Shown: piece after piece, positions 11,074 through 23,002 of the stretch
Layout: each line of letters begins with the position of its first letter
How positions within the stretch are numbered: position 1 is the stretch's first letter
Assembly: GCA_016647705.1 (NCBI GenBank)
Contig: CM028339.1
Location: 18,990,803 to 19,054,802, forward strand
Length of the DNA stretch: 64,000 bases
Direction: 5' to 3'
Source: Eucommia ulmoides
Lineage: Eukaryota > Streptophyta > Magnoliopsida > Garryales > Eucommiaceae
Translations under genes and position numbers: made by a program
Notes under the pieces: generated by a model
What the model saw: the letters and a program-made list of their open reading frames with translations, nothing else
What the model was told of the DNA's origin: nothing
Databases searched by the model: none

Positions 11074-14000
11074 TTAGATATTCATCTGCCCTCGACGTTG
11101 AACAATAGGAGGTTCCTCAGCCTCCTCATTAACTTATGTAACTTGTTCATAGCCCATGAATGACTGTTGCATGATCCCCGGGTTGGCATCGACATCGTCC
11201 CCGAACCGTGGCACCAGGATACTTGTTTTTCTAATCATGTGGGTTGGACAAATGGCATCGGAGGAATCACGCCTAAAGTGAGACAATTTTGGCCATCGAC
11301 AAAGTGACGAATGACAATGACGGGTGGTACCTAATTGCGATGCGTAATACGAATAAGGGTATGCATCAGGTACACGTCGGATGGCCCAGCATCGTCACCC
11401 ATGCCGTACGTACTGGATGATCCGGCATAAGCACCCATACCATACGTACTAGATGATCCGGCATAAGCGCCCATGCCATATGATGTAGAAGGTCCGGCAT
11501 CACCCATACTACCTAGACGGTAGGCGTCAGAAGTCCATGGCTGAGAAGAAGGCTGAGGAGCAGCCTGAAGAGATAGAGGAACGTCAGCTGCAACATAGCG
11601 CGATACCTGATGGTACACTGCCACGGCGGTGGCATCGCAGACGGCATGAGCCAACTCGTCGTATGATTCCTGTACGACGATGCGTTTGTTATGCGCTCGC
11701 GTATTAACTACTCGCAAGTAGACGAGGTCCAGTTTTAATATAATGGATCTTTAAGATCGGATATCGTTCCCACAGGGACAGTGTGAATAATTAAATACCA
11801 CAATTGGCATAGTCTCCTATTATCCAGACGGTTAAAGAAATGATTTAAAATTAAACTAATTAAAATTAAGCTAAACTACAATTAGTGGGTTAATCTTAAC
11901 TAATTTGATTACCTAGGGATTGATTTCGTTCACTTAACACATGTTTGATTTTGTTTAGTTAACAATAACGGTGTTTATGGTATCCAACAATCTCGGTTCA
12001 TAAACTCCTCCGCCACTTCTTCTGAGTGTAAGACGAGAGAATACGTGACTTCGTGTCAATGAAGAGGTCTCCCTCAATGTCTTAACAACTCTAAGTCACG
12101 TGAGTCTTGCCCCAACGTCATCAATTGCACACTCACTAATGCCCTCCTAGGTCGTTAGATCGTAACGATGTGTTTCCCCTAGTTTGAATCCAGGGTTACC
12201 TCTTCCGAGTGTCAAATCCTGTATTCTCAAATCGAACCCTAATACCTTAACAAGCATACTAATATTGTGATAAAATGATAAACACAATCGGAATTAAAAA
12301 ACAAACCACCATTAAAGAAACATATATTAAATCAAACTAGTATTTACACAATTACATCGATCCCTAGCTAATATTTATCTAATCTAACATGATCTTGGAT
12401 ATTGAAACAACAAACCAAGAGGGACTCATCATCATTTACAATAAAATATTAAGTTATAAAGAGAGAAACAAAGAGAGAAAGATCAAATCTTAAAGTGGAG
12501 TGGTTTCCACTTTCACTGAAGATTGATCTGCTAATGTTTCCTCTTCTCCGGATGATGATTCTCCTCTTTGAGCTTTTCAAGATTGGCCAAGGATCAAGAT
12601 TCTAAGGTTAGGGATGTCCAAGCATCCAAAAGGCTTAAATGGAAATAGGGGAATGGGTATTTATAGGTGCAAGGCTTCAAAATATCAGAAAATATCTTCT
12701 TCTCTATGCAGAGCTAACCACCTAGGCAGTGGGTATGTCGGCCAACTTTCCAAACTCTCTGATCTTTCATCGCCTAGGTAGTGAGTAAGTCAGTTAACAT
12801 TCTGATCGTTCACCACCTAGGCAGTGGGATTCACCGCCTAGGCCGTGGGACTGCTCCCAACTTTCTGCCCTTTCTCCGCCTAGGCGGTGGAATCACCCCC
12901 TAGGCTGTGGAACTGCTCAAATTCAGTACTCTCTGCAACCTACCGCCACGGCGGTGGCTCTTGTGATCTTGAAACCTTATTTCTTCATCATTTCTTCACA
13001 ATTTTCCCACCGTTTTCGCTCGTTTGTCACTTATTTGCATCCCTACACTTGAATTACCTAAAAATAAACTAAAACGCAATTAAATATTAATAAAATACTC
13101 AAACACTACCAAATCCAATTTAGAAGTACATAGGTATTTTACACCTATCAATTCCGTAGTACGCGTCCACAGAGTTAGATGACTCATCTGCATCAGGTTC
13201 GATACCTCCGGATCCTATGAAACAAATATAATCGTTAAGTTAATACATGAATAATAACAACATAATCAAACTCATATAACTAAACATATGGTACACTCAA
13301 TGTGATCATACCTCTAACACCACTTGTCCTCCTATTGCTAGATACTCAAACTGAGGTTGGTACGTTGGGTTGACCAATAACCTTTATGTGATTCTTCAAT
13401 ACCAGTCCATGTATTCTTGGTCAACCCCTATCCCTTGCTCGAAGTTGCCGACATCTGGTGCTCGTCGATTATTCCACGCAACTATATATGTGTGGTGATA
13501 CTCAACCTAGTTCACAACGAAGTATCATCGCCGAGTAATTTTGTGCAAGTTCTTGTCCATAATTACTGACTCGGGAATCCCTTGGCGATAACCAAACTGT
13601 CGTAGCACGCGCAGGGGATACGTGTACTCGACGATCTCGTAGCAAATTAGGGGCAACTTTGTCATCCATATATCTTCTCCATCTCTAGTATATAGTGGCA
13701 AAGCCGACAGGGTATAGGGCATCCAAATGACCTGTAAAATAAAATATAAACAAACAAATAAAAAAATTAAAATTTCGATGTAAATAAATAACTAACCTCG
13801 TCATTTTTCAAGCGATCTAACTGATCGCGATACACCACCAAAACAGGCATCGGCAAATTTTCCAAATTGAACTCAAGGGTCCACCTGTACACCAAATATA
13901 TAAACCATAAGTTTAATATTCATTACATGATAAATGAAATTAAAAAGAAAATACTAATTACTTACCAAGCACCCCTCGGAGTAGCTATGAACGTCAAGTC

Positions 14001-14758
14001 GTCGTTGAAGTCTAACTCTTCGAATGATATATCATACTGGGAGAAAGGGAAAACTTCTGGCCGAAGCCTCGGCAATTGCTCCCAAGCCCAACACTCCAAC
14101 AAAAATAGGCAGTCGGCTATGTCTTTCGTGTTGGGCTTCGTCGCCTTACATAGCTCGCTATAGAGGACCGCTAGGGTCGCAATGCCCCAGCTATATTTGA
14201 CGGAAGGTGTCAAGTCACCAAGCAGTGGGAGGTAGGCTAGCTTGACTCTGTTGTGCGATTTATCAAGCAACAACATTTGACCAAGCATAATCAAGTAATA
14301 CACACGTGCGTAGCAATGCACAACCTCCGCGTCGGCCTCGTCAGGAACTTGAGTAAAGGTATTCTATAACCACTTGAGTGTCAAACACCTATTCCTAATC
14401 TTATCTACTAATGATTCCACTCCAAAGAGCTCGACGCAAAGTCCTGCCAGCCATGTACCAGTCGTGAGTCCTTAGAGGTGATAACTGGCAACCCATGCAC
14501 GGGTAACCCCAACAAGATGACCACGTCCTGTAGTGTGATGGTCATCTCCCCGACAGGTAGATGGAAAGTGTGTGTCTCCAAATGCCATCTTTCTACCAAC
14601 GCAGTTATGAGGGTCCTATCTAATCGCTTCGGCCACAACCTGAATAGACCGTACAAACCGACTAATTCTATCAACCGTATAACTCAAGAGGGGATATTTT
14701 CTCTCGATTCCCCTACATCATGTCCAGCATAGTCAAACGTACTAATATCCTGAAACAT
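11074..14758 (-). pseudogene. Plant mobile domain (PMD/MAIN-like) gene carried by the MULE, interrupted
   Basis: The reading starts at ATG 14758. Exon 1 carries the PMD opening: GLYGLFRLWPKRLDRTLITA, VERWHLETHTFHLPVGEMT and LQDVVILLGLPVHG. 14321-13962 continues with YLPLL, YSWGIATLAVLYSELC and LLLE.WAWEQLPRLRP equivalents. 13735-13320 has VLRQFGYRQGIPE and a W.-I-R-type tail. The last exon (13220-13151, then 11670-11074) is glycine/serine/tyrosine-rich with imperfect YGMGAYAGSSST repeats. Lesions: a stop near 14690, a frameshift near 14430, another stop near 14365, and a solo LTR inside the last exon. PMD proteins such as MAIN and MAIL1 act in silencing and genome stability, and MULE-borne versions are known. 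Here the gene lies downstream of the transposase on the same strand. Confidence 0.82.
11671..13150 (-). mobile_element. Solo LTR of the same family as the tandem array at 42117-50469
   Basis: On the minus strand it starts TGATAGGTGTAAAATACC (13150) and ends in CA at 11671, 1480 bp. An identical 5-bp target duplication attcc flanks it (11666-11670 and 13151-13155). It shares start, length (1473, 1495 and 1459 bp in the array), the 'gttggggcaagactcacgtg'-type inner repeats and CCGCCTAGGCGG-like GC-rich motifs with the LTRs at 42117, 45551 and 49011, but is clearly diverged. It splits the last PMD exon. No internal region is present, so it is a solo LTR. Confidence 0.88.
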
Positions 14759-15092
14759 TTAATAAGACACAATAAATAACATTAAAATTTAAAAAAAGTA
14801 AAATAAAAAAATTAATGCAATAGCCTAAATATTTAGCTGTGCTGCTCAGACTAGTTTGGACCTGTGCTCCGCCTGCAGGTGTAAAAATGAAGTATCTTCA
14901 GGACTAGGATGCATAGTTAAAAAAAAAATTCCCGCAACACTTGTGGTAAATTTGTTAGTACGAAATTAAAATTTAATCACATTTATAAACAAAATATAAC
15001 ATTCATTACAAAGAAATGTGTGCGATAAGTGCATGAAATTTGTAATACATAAAAGTTGAGATAACAAATAAATAAAGTAGCATAAACGTTCA
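14759..15092. other. Intergenic gap between PMD gene and transposase
   Basis: AT-rich sequence between the transposase stop and the PMD start. It presumably holds the PMD promoter, but I see no distinct element. Confidence 0.5.
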
Positions 15093-17738
15093 TTACAATG
15101 AACCGACAAGATCAATTGGGTGTATGATGGGGTCGGGATGGACACTTCTGCCTATCATGTCCAGTCTGGGAACATAATCGCAACAATTTGTCATTGTTCT
15201 TCGCGACTGATCCATCTCATTTTGAATGTGAGTGGAATTTGGTCGACTACGATTCACAACTTGAAGTCTATTATGGTCTGGAATCAGGTTCAAAAAATTG
15301 GTCTCTGGCCAGTAGTCCTCGTGAATAATCGGTCGAAACGATGACTCTCATGCCATCAATTGATTTGTTATTGTGTACTCAGCTGCAATATAGCGGAATG
15401 CATTAACTCTACTATACTCGATGGCCGTAAGCATATGGGAGCACGAATATTGTCAAATTTTATACTTGCCACATGTGCAATCAGCGTTATCCCCTAATAT
15501 GACTTCATGAGGAATCAGATCCCCAGTAAGAGTCTTTCTAGTTTTCACGTGGTAGATCATATTCTCTCTAGAAAAAAAATCATATTTTATTAAAATATGT
15601 GTCACAACAATTATATGTAACGTGAAAAAAAAATAATAAATACTAAATTACCGATTGAATATTTGAATCTCATATGTTTTAGATTTGGATTAAGATTTCT
15701 GTATTTTTTCCACGACTTGTGTAGCATATACGTAACCGTCGGCTGAGTCCTTTAGAGCATGTTGTCGACCAATATCAAAGTATTTAACCATCCTGTAGAA
15801 CATAATCTTAACGGATGCAGTTATTGGAACATTTTTTCCACCCTTCAAACAGTTGTTAAATACCTTTGCATAATTGGTCATCATGACTCCCCAAAGCTTA
15901 CCATTGTCGTGTGCCTTAGTCCATTTGTAAGCTGGAATATCATTCAACCATTTATGCAGCTGAAGATCAATTGTTTTGATCTCTTCCATGATAGCATCGT
16001 ATTTTCGAATTTGTGTTGCAGCACCCGCATTCCAAGCAAGATCTTTGAGATGCGGATTTTTAGCAATCTTGTTGAAATTGCTGCAAAGGTGCCGCAAACA
16101 AAATTGATGATATCGGAGCGGCTCGTTATGTTGATCAAGCCAAATATTATCAACCGCACTAATAATGCCAGCGTGTCTGTCAGATATCAATGTCACATCA
16201 GGACGATCACCGACAATATGACGCTTAAGCATGTAGATGAACCATCGCCAGCAGCGGTAGTCCTCCATCGGTATGATGGCGAAATTCAATGGGTACCACT
16301 TGTTGGATGGCGTCATTTCAATGGCGATTAAAATCTTTCCCTCAAATTTACCATACAAGTGAGTCATGTCAATAGTGATTACAGGGTGAAAATATCGCCA
16401 TCCGTCAACTGAAACTTTGAATGCCCAAAATACCATGTTGAACGTCCTGTAGTCAGGCATATCAGTTGACACATTGCTTCACTCGACAATCGTACTTGAA
16501 TTGTAGTGCTGCAACGCAACCATAAACTTCGGTAACTTCCAATATGATTAATCCCAATCTCCGAACAAGGTCTCGATTGCTTTAAATCTAGCCAACCAAG
16601 CTTTTTAACAGGAGATAGTATATCCATGAGACTCATTCACGTAAGCCACAATGACTCCAATCTTCAATTCTGGATCCTGTTCGACTTGTCCAAGTATTAT
16701 GTTTGAAATGAGTCCAGAATCTAAATTTTTATGATCTACAGCAGTATGATTATAGAAACATGTGTGCTACCCCTCATACTGCGTAATCTGAAACATATCG
16801 TGACTTTTTTTTCTACCCGCCCGCAACCTCCAACCGCATCCATACGAACAATAAACCAACCAAACTTTCTTGTTCGTTTCCAAGACATAAAACTCTTTGT
16901 TCTTCTTCACGTGGTAAAATTTGACAGCCTACTAGACATGTTCCTTGTCCTTAAAGACCATACCAATACGAAATTCGTCCATCTCTGGTGTCCAGAAATT
17001 CTTCCGCAACTTCAGCTCGTATTTCGCCAAGTCATTGTCGTCACCCCAATTCAAGTTATTGAAAAATTGAATAACCTTGTCCAACTCCAATTGCTTATTC
17101 TGACTCTCTTGCCCGCTAAGCCCAACATCTAAATCTTCGTCTGGCTCAAACGCAACATCCGCATCTAACTCTTCTTCTAACACATCGTGGCGACTATCAA
17201 TTGTATCAAACTTACCACTATAATTACTTGTGTTGTCTTGCGATAGACTACTCGGGGAATAATGGTGATGTGGAAGAGTAGAGCTGGTGCCATAATCAGG
17301 GTTAATCATACTATGAGAATAATCTTGTTCTGGAATATAGGGGGTGGGACAGTGTAATTAGACTCAAGTAATTGGGGACGCAGCATGGGAGTACTGTGGA
17401 AATGATATTGTTTTAGAATGTAAGGGGGTAGGATGGTGTAATTAGACTTTTTTGCTTGGGAAACGGTGCCGAAACATTGCCCGTCAGATTGGGTACTGTA
17501 CGGATTAAAACTCTGGGTTATTAAGTTAGTAAAATGACCACTTTGGGGGGGGGGGGGAAATTGGACCATCATCAAATGCTCGTTCTATCTCTACATACAC
17601 CTCAACAACAAGAAACGAGGGTATGTAAAGAGGTAACTCAAGTACTTGGTTTAATGCTGAGTCATCCTCGATAGAAAATAAAGTATATTTATAATTCGAC
17701 CAGAAAAGAGCCATCGGCATCCTACACTTTAGTTTCAA
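15093..17738 (-). pseudogene. MULE transposase (MuDR-type), decayed
   Basis: On the minus strand, 17738-17526 encodes a typical N-terminus (...VVEVYVEIERAF), 17309-16900 an acidic linker and the MuDR domain start (IGMVFKDKEHV), 16700-15700 the transposase core, and 15560-15300 a SWIM finger (CTCGKYK...YSCSHML). Catalytic landmarks: first Asp in ITIDMTHLYGKF, second in LISDRHAGI, and a CLRHL motif. At the position where MULEs usually have Glu (TN..E.FN) this copy reads TNYAKVFNN, so Lys replaces it. The main frame is interrupted by stops near 16931-16926, 16768, 16609, 16552 and 16486. There is a frameshift at the G run (17548) and another near 17310. An intron lies at about 15556-15650. It cannot be active but is clearly recognisable. 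Confidence 0.9.
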
Positions 17739-18836
17739 ATTTCCAGTAATCCCATCTTAAAAAACACAGGGTTTTAAAATCTCAATTAATTTATTAACCA
17801 AAGATTTTACAACTGATATACTATAACAAACCCCGAATTCGGTACCTTCCAATATTCTACCACCCCAATATAATAACAATCGAACGTGATCCATTTCAAG
17901 CGGTTATAATTTCACAAGGCAAAACAAAACAAGAAAATAATATCGTCAACTAAAACTAAATCACAAAAGTATGTTGGTTATAATGTTCATTTTTTATGGG
18001 TTTGAGTAATTTATTTTCAATGCTTAATATTTTACTTATTTTTAATTTATTCAATAATTATTTTAACTTTAACTCTAAATCGAATATAAATTCCACGTCA
18101 AGTTAATATCAACTAAATAGATTCAATTAATTTGAGGGATGAAAATGCACAATTTGTAATTACACATTTTGTAATAAACAAGTAAATTCAAAAATAATCT
18201 AACTAACAATTTATTTTAAAATTTATATTTCTCTAATGTTCATACCTTAAGGGGCTAAATTTTTGTTACAAATACATAGCCGATGTAAGTTTTTCAACTT
18301 CATCAATAATCGACAGTTAAAATCGATTATTGATGAAATCGAAAACCTGAATCGGCTACGTATTTGTAAAAAATTAAATTCATTATATATAATTGATAAG
18401 TTTTTTTAAAAAATAATATATTAATTTTTATTTTTTCACACATAAAACGAGCTCAATTTATTACAAATACGTAGCCGATACATGTTTTTCAACTCCATCA
18501 AATATTAATAATAAATTTTAATATATTGTTTTAAAATGAATTGTAAGTTAATTTAAGTTTAATTTTTTAATTTAGTTATTTAATTAAAAAATAATCGATT
18601 TAACTTATCAGAATCATGTTTAAAAATATTTTCTTTCTCATCCGTAATAATTAATATATTGTTGTAGATAAAAAAGAAGATATTTCCAAACCTGATTTTG
18701 ATAAATTAAATTCAATTATTAATGAAGTTGAAAAATATATTTGTAATAAATTAAACTCGTTATATATACTTGACAAATTAAATTTATATTTTGATATTGT
18801 TTTAGAATGAATTGTTAGTTAATTTGAGTTTAATTT
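17739..18836. other. AT-rich inner flank and TIR portion left of the LTR insertion
   Basis: No gene is seen. The stretch includes the transposase 5' flank, a hairpin at 18268-18367, and from about 18500 AT-rich repeats that join the right TIR once the LTR element at 18837-23799 is removed. Confidence 0.6.
18268..18367. repeat. 100-bp hairpin
   Basis: Two 45-bp arms pair around a short loop: acaaatacatagccgat...aataatcga and its complement ending ggctacgtatttgt, with about six mismatches. A partial extra copy of the outer arm recurs at 18460-18500. It may be a MITE or a structured RNA; transcription is unknown. Confidence 0.75.
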
Positions 18837-19633
18837 TGTTGGTGCATAAAACTGGTACACACCTCGAGTATGGTCCAGTCGGATGACAGGTGGGTCCTCT
18901 TGCTGAGGTGGAGTTGTCGATTGAAAAGTGCTTGAGCGAGCTGTGCTGGGTCCTGGGAGGACTGACCTGCTGTGTCCAGAGTTCTGCTCCTCAGGGAGTG
19001 TACTTGCAGAAGGCTCAGACCGGGGTTTATCCCGATGAAGCCCCTCCGGCGTGGTAATTAGTGCTCAGAGAGAAAAGGTACAGAATATAGTAAGGAAACA
19101 AATGAACTCGAACGTAATGTAAGTCATTAAAGCGTACATCAGGCTTACATAGCCCCCGATATATATAGGCGTTGGAGATGATTAGTCGAGCCTAAACACG
19201 ATTAATTAGTCGAAACCCTGTGTTTAGCCGATAATCTGGAGCGTTTAGGAGATAATTGTTGGGATTGGGCTTTTGGGCCCATTGGACGAAGCCTGCGGGC
19301 TTTTGACAAGCCTATGGCGATGAGCTGGTGAAGGAGCGTAGAGATCCGTGGAGTCCTGGAGAAAAAACAAGGTGAAAATGGGAGTCGGTCGAGGTGAGCG
19401 ACTGAGTCCCTGAAATTGATCGCTAAGGGCACGGCGTAGAGCTCAGAGTGGCACGTCCTTGCGGGGATCCTCGCTCCTCCCTAGGTGTAAATGAGATTCC
19501 AGGGAGGAACCGTAGTCGGTGTATGCTCCAACGTGATGTTGTGGATTTTGAAATACGTCCCTGTCATTGCGAGGGTTGACACGTGGCTGGGTCTCAAGTG
19601 CTGATTCAGAGGTGCCCAAAAATACTCTCATCA
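18837..19633 (-). repeat. 3' LTR of the gypsy-type element
   Basis: Matches 23003-23799. It keeps the outer TG (tgttggtgcataaaac on the plus strand) that is mutated to TA in the other copy. Confidence 0.92.
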
Positions 19634-19646
19634 GTAGCCCCCCTAG
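19634..19646 (-). other. Polypurine tract of the gypsy-type element
   Basis: The minus strand reads ctaggggggctac directly before the 3' LTR, the expected plus-strand DNA primer. Confidence 0.75.
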
Positions 19647-19739
19647 CCCTGTGCGACGAGGGAAGTGAGACGGTCAGGGATATCAATTCCTGGCTGAAAC
19701 GGCCGTCTTGGAGACTTTGAAGCGCGAGAAACACCTCTG

Positions 19740-20345
19740 GTTGACACTTTTTCAAGAGTGAGTTTTTTCTTGAGGAGCTTATTCGAAATAGGCCTCCATA
19801 CGGTCGGGGTCTGGGGTTAGGTAGTACGGCAGGGCGGTCCCGAATTTCTCCGATTTTTAGGACAACAATTTTTTAGGAGTTGGAGTTTTTTAGAGGAGCT
19901 AATTTTAAATACGCTCCCCTACAGCCGAGGTCCGAGGTCAGGTAGCACGGTAGGGCGACCCCAAATTTTTTCGACTTCACGGCGATGATTTTTCAAGAGT
20001 AGAACTTTTTTGGAGGAGCTAAATTGAAATACACTCCCATACCGTCAGGGTCCAGGTCAAGTAGCACGGCAGGGCAGCCCCGATTTTTTTTTGTTTCACG
20101 GCGACAATTTTTCAAGAGTTAAACTTTTTTAGAGCTAAATTGAAATACACTCCCATACCGCCGAGGTCCGGGGTCAAGTAGCATGGCAGGGCGGCCCCAA
20201 ATTTTTTCGATTTCACGGCGACAATTTTTCAAGAGTTAAACTTTTTTAGAGGAGTTCATTTGAAATACGCTTCCCTACGGCTGGGGTCCGGGGCCAAGTA
20301 GCATGGCAAGGTGACCCTGAATTTTTTTAATTTTCAGGGTGACAC
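19740..20345. repeat. Tandem repeat of about 120 bp, five copies
   Basis: The phrase gtagcacggcagggcggccc recurs near 19816, 19941, 20061, 20180 and 20300, each followed by an AT-rich tttttcaagagt block and aaatacgctccc. The period is about 119-125 bp. It lies in the 3' part of the retroelement's internal region and is non-coding. Confidence 0.85.
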
Positions 20346-20399
20346 ACGTTCACCGTGAACAAGCCCTAAACATGGACTGACCTCCATCGCGGAGAAAAT

Positions 20400-20900
20400 T
20401 GAGGTGAGCCCCAGGGGAGTACACTCCGTGGATGAGGTGGGACTAGCATCGACCGAGGTGGGCTAGTGCACAAGATGGTCGGCTGACTAGTGCCCAAACA
20501 GGGCTTGGTCAGCGCCCAAATCAGGGCGTTGGTCTCTTCAGTACCCACAAAGGTGCTGGTGACCAGCGCCCTGCTTAGGGCGCTGGTTAAGCCAGCGCCC
20601 AAAGGAGGGCACTGGCCTTTTCAGTGCCCACAATGCCATTGGTTAGGCCAGCGCCCTTCTGGGCCCAACAAGAGGGGGGATGGGGACCAACACCCCCTTC
20701 CCCTCTCTTTTCTTTTGGGGGGCCAACTTTGCCCCCCTTACAATATTTAACTTGGGGGGGGGGGGGGGGGCAGCGCCCCTCTCCTCCCCTTCTTCTCATT
20801 TAGGGGGCAACTTTGCCCACTTGGAATTTTTAACAGAGGGGGGCAATGCATCCCCCTCTTTCTCTCTCTTGCCCCTCTTGAATTTTTAATCCTAATTTTT
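20400..20900. repeat. GC-rich low-complexity region
   Basis: Repeats of 'ccagcgcccaa' and 'gggcgctgg' in both orientations, then poly-G and poly-C rich tracts including about 17 G near 20753. Short open frames here are by-products of composition. Confidence 0.6.
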
Positions 20901-21999
20901 CTCTAGTACCTTACACCCGTGAGCCCTGCTAGTTATATTTCAAACACTTAGGAAATTTTAAAATTCTTGGAAAAGGCTGTCACTGGACCCTGCCAACTTA
21001 GAGTAGTATGACAGGGCGATGTCCGTCGCTACCCGGACCACGCCGGCTAGCAGTAATACGACAGGGTGGTGCCGGTCACCACTTGGACCCTGCCGACTAA
21101 GAGTAGCGCGGCAGGGTGGTGTCGGTTACGGGGCACTAAAGGGAAAACCCTAGACGATGCCCTTGGGGAGGACCACCATGACTGCTACCCACTACCTACA
21201 CTCGAATTTCCTCGTCGGCCCTGCGTAGATGAAGTTCTCAGAGCCGGAAGACAGTGCCAAGCACAACGGCGCCGGACAGAGGGATGCCGAGGAGGGTAGT
21301 ACTAACGGGGGGCACCTGAGGAGGGCGAGATTGACGCCACTTCCCCTCACACGAACGCCCCTTACAACGATGGCGAAGAGGACTGAGCTCGGACCATCGC
21401 TTTTTCAGGACTTAGGATTTTGCAGCCTTTTTTTTGCTTACTCCTGTTTTTCTACACGTGAGCATCTAAGCTTTTGAACGGCATAGACAGGGTACTTTAA
21501 AGTCTACTCCTTTCTCCTGATGTTTTTTGCCAAGTCGATTTCTGCTTGGTCTTGTTTTCAGAGTTGTAAAATTTTAAAAAATTTGTTGAAATTTGTTACC
21601 GTCTCTGCCAAACAAATTTTTCACCTCTGCCCAAGGCCATGGACCACTAGCCCCTCAGTCAGGGACACGAGCTGATTGCAAGGAAATCGTGTCGTGGACT
21701 TAGGAAGAGTGTTTCCTAGGGTAGCTGATCCTCTCGGTCCACAGGAGCGCAACACGGTGGTTGGACCCCTGTGGCCGGTCATCGGGGAGTTCTCCGTAGT
21801 CAGGCTCATTCAAGAACCCTTTCAGGTTATCTTCATTTAGTCCATGTAGGAGCACCTTCCCTTTTAGAATGCCGGACTCATAGTCGACTGGTAGGGAGAG
21901 GTACTTAGCTGTAGATCCTCAGACCCAATCAATGCCTCGCCCTTGGTGGATGACCTAAGTCTGTCCCCGGGTATGGACTATTGACTTCCGGAGAGGGTC

Positions 22000-22260
22000 T
22001 GGTTGTCACTCTCGATGTTGAGCACCGGGATAAGACTTGTGGAGAGTTACTCGTGACGTCGAGAGTCAGGATGTTGATTTGGAGAATTATCCGCGACTCA
22101 GGAGGTCGGAGTACCACTGAGGAGAATCATTTACGACGCCGAGAGCCGGGATACAACTCAGGGGGTCGGAATGTAACTGTAGAGAATCACTCGTAATACC
22201 GAGAGCCGGGATGTGGATCTAGAGAATCATCCATGACTCAGGGGGTCGGAGTGTCATGGT
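22000..22260. repeat. Short degenerate tandem repeats in retroelement
   Basis: The phrase gagaatcactcg...cgagagccgggatg...ctcagggggtcgga recurs about three times with a spacing near 80 bp. No coding meaning is recognised. Confidence 0.6.
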
Positions 22261-22469
22261 AGGAGATAGGTTGGAAGGCACTCGTCTCTATCTTTAGTAT
22301 GATGGAGGGCTACTCGTCTTCGCCTTTGAGTTGCATGCTCACAGTTGGCCATTGCTCGAACACCGTGGTGGTGAGAGGGTGGAGGGTAGGCACTTGGCCC
22401 TGCCCACGATGGGCCCTCAGGTCGGATCTTACTGCGTGGCTAGGAAGCTGAGCCCAAGGGTAGCCCTGG

Positions 22470-22880
22470 TCAGTCCCTGGAACCATGTTTTCGTGAAGAA
22501 CGGAGTCTTGACGTGGTCAGGGGAGCTCTCCAGTCCGGTAGCCCCAGTATGGCAAGGTGGAGGGCGGCCCTCGGACACAAGCCCATTTGAAGATTCCACA
22601 CAAGCATCGTGATCTTGGGGTCACTCATCGGGCCCTGCAGTCTAGAGAGACGGTTCCCCCTGGATGGGAGGTTTAGCAGTAGGCACGCGAGAAGGAGTTG
22701 TACATTCGACTTGAACTCTTGCAATTGGCGTTCAAGGAGATCAACCCGAGATGCCTCCATAGCTCTTGAGGTCTGTCCCGCAGCCCCAGGTGGTAGAGTT
22801 GACGGTCTTTCCTAACCATGAGAGTGGTAGTTATCCTCGTTGGTGGGAGCTGGGGGGTATGCGCTTGGATTGTTCGACAT
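22470..22880 (-). pseudogene. gag-like N-terminal remnant
   Basis: An ATG at 22880, about 100 bp after the primer-binding site, opens a frame with MSNNPSAYPPAPTNEDNYHS, a stop near 22815, then EASRVDLLERQLQEF. The position and the coiled-coil-like VDLLERQL patch fit the start of a plant Ty3/gypsy gag. The capsid, zinc knuckle and pol regions are absent. Assignment rests mainly on position. Confidence 0.45.
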
Positions 22881-22981
22881 GTCTTCTCGTTCTTCTGTTT
22901 TGTGTCTATCTAACTAGACCATGTGATCACTCAAGCTTAGCTGAGCAGAGAGTAGTGATCAGGGGAAGGCTTTTTGCTCGG

Positions 22982-22999
22982 TTCCCACAGACGGTGCCA
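22982..22999 (-). other. Primer-binding site of the gypsy-type element
   Basis: The minus strand reads TGGCACCGTCTGTGGGAA within three bases of the 5' LTR end. It differs at one base from the TGGCGCCGTCTGTGGGAA common in plant Ty3/gypsy elements. Confidence 0.85.
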
Positions 23000-23002
23000 A
23001 AC

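Noticed and set aside
11331..11717. Stand-alone 128-codon gene
   Set aside because: Its apparent start lies inside the inserted LTR. The real sequence is the last PMD exon, which rejoins 13151 when the LTR is removed.
15759..16331. 190-codon plus-strand frame
   Set aside because: It is the antisense shadow of the transposase core, which has recognisable motifs on the minus strand.
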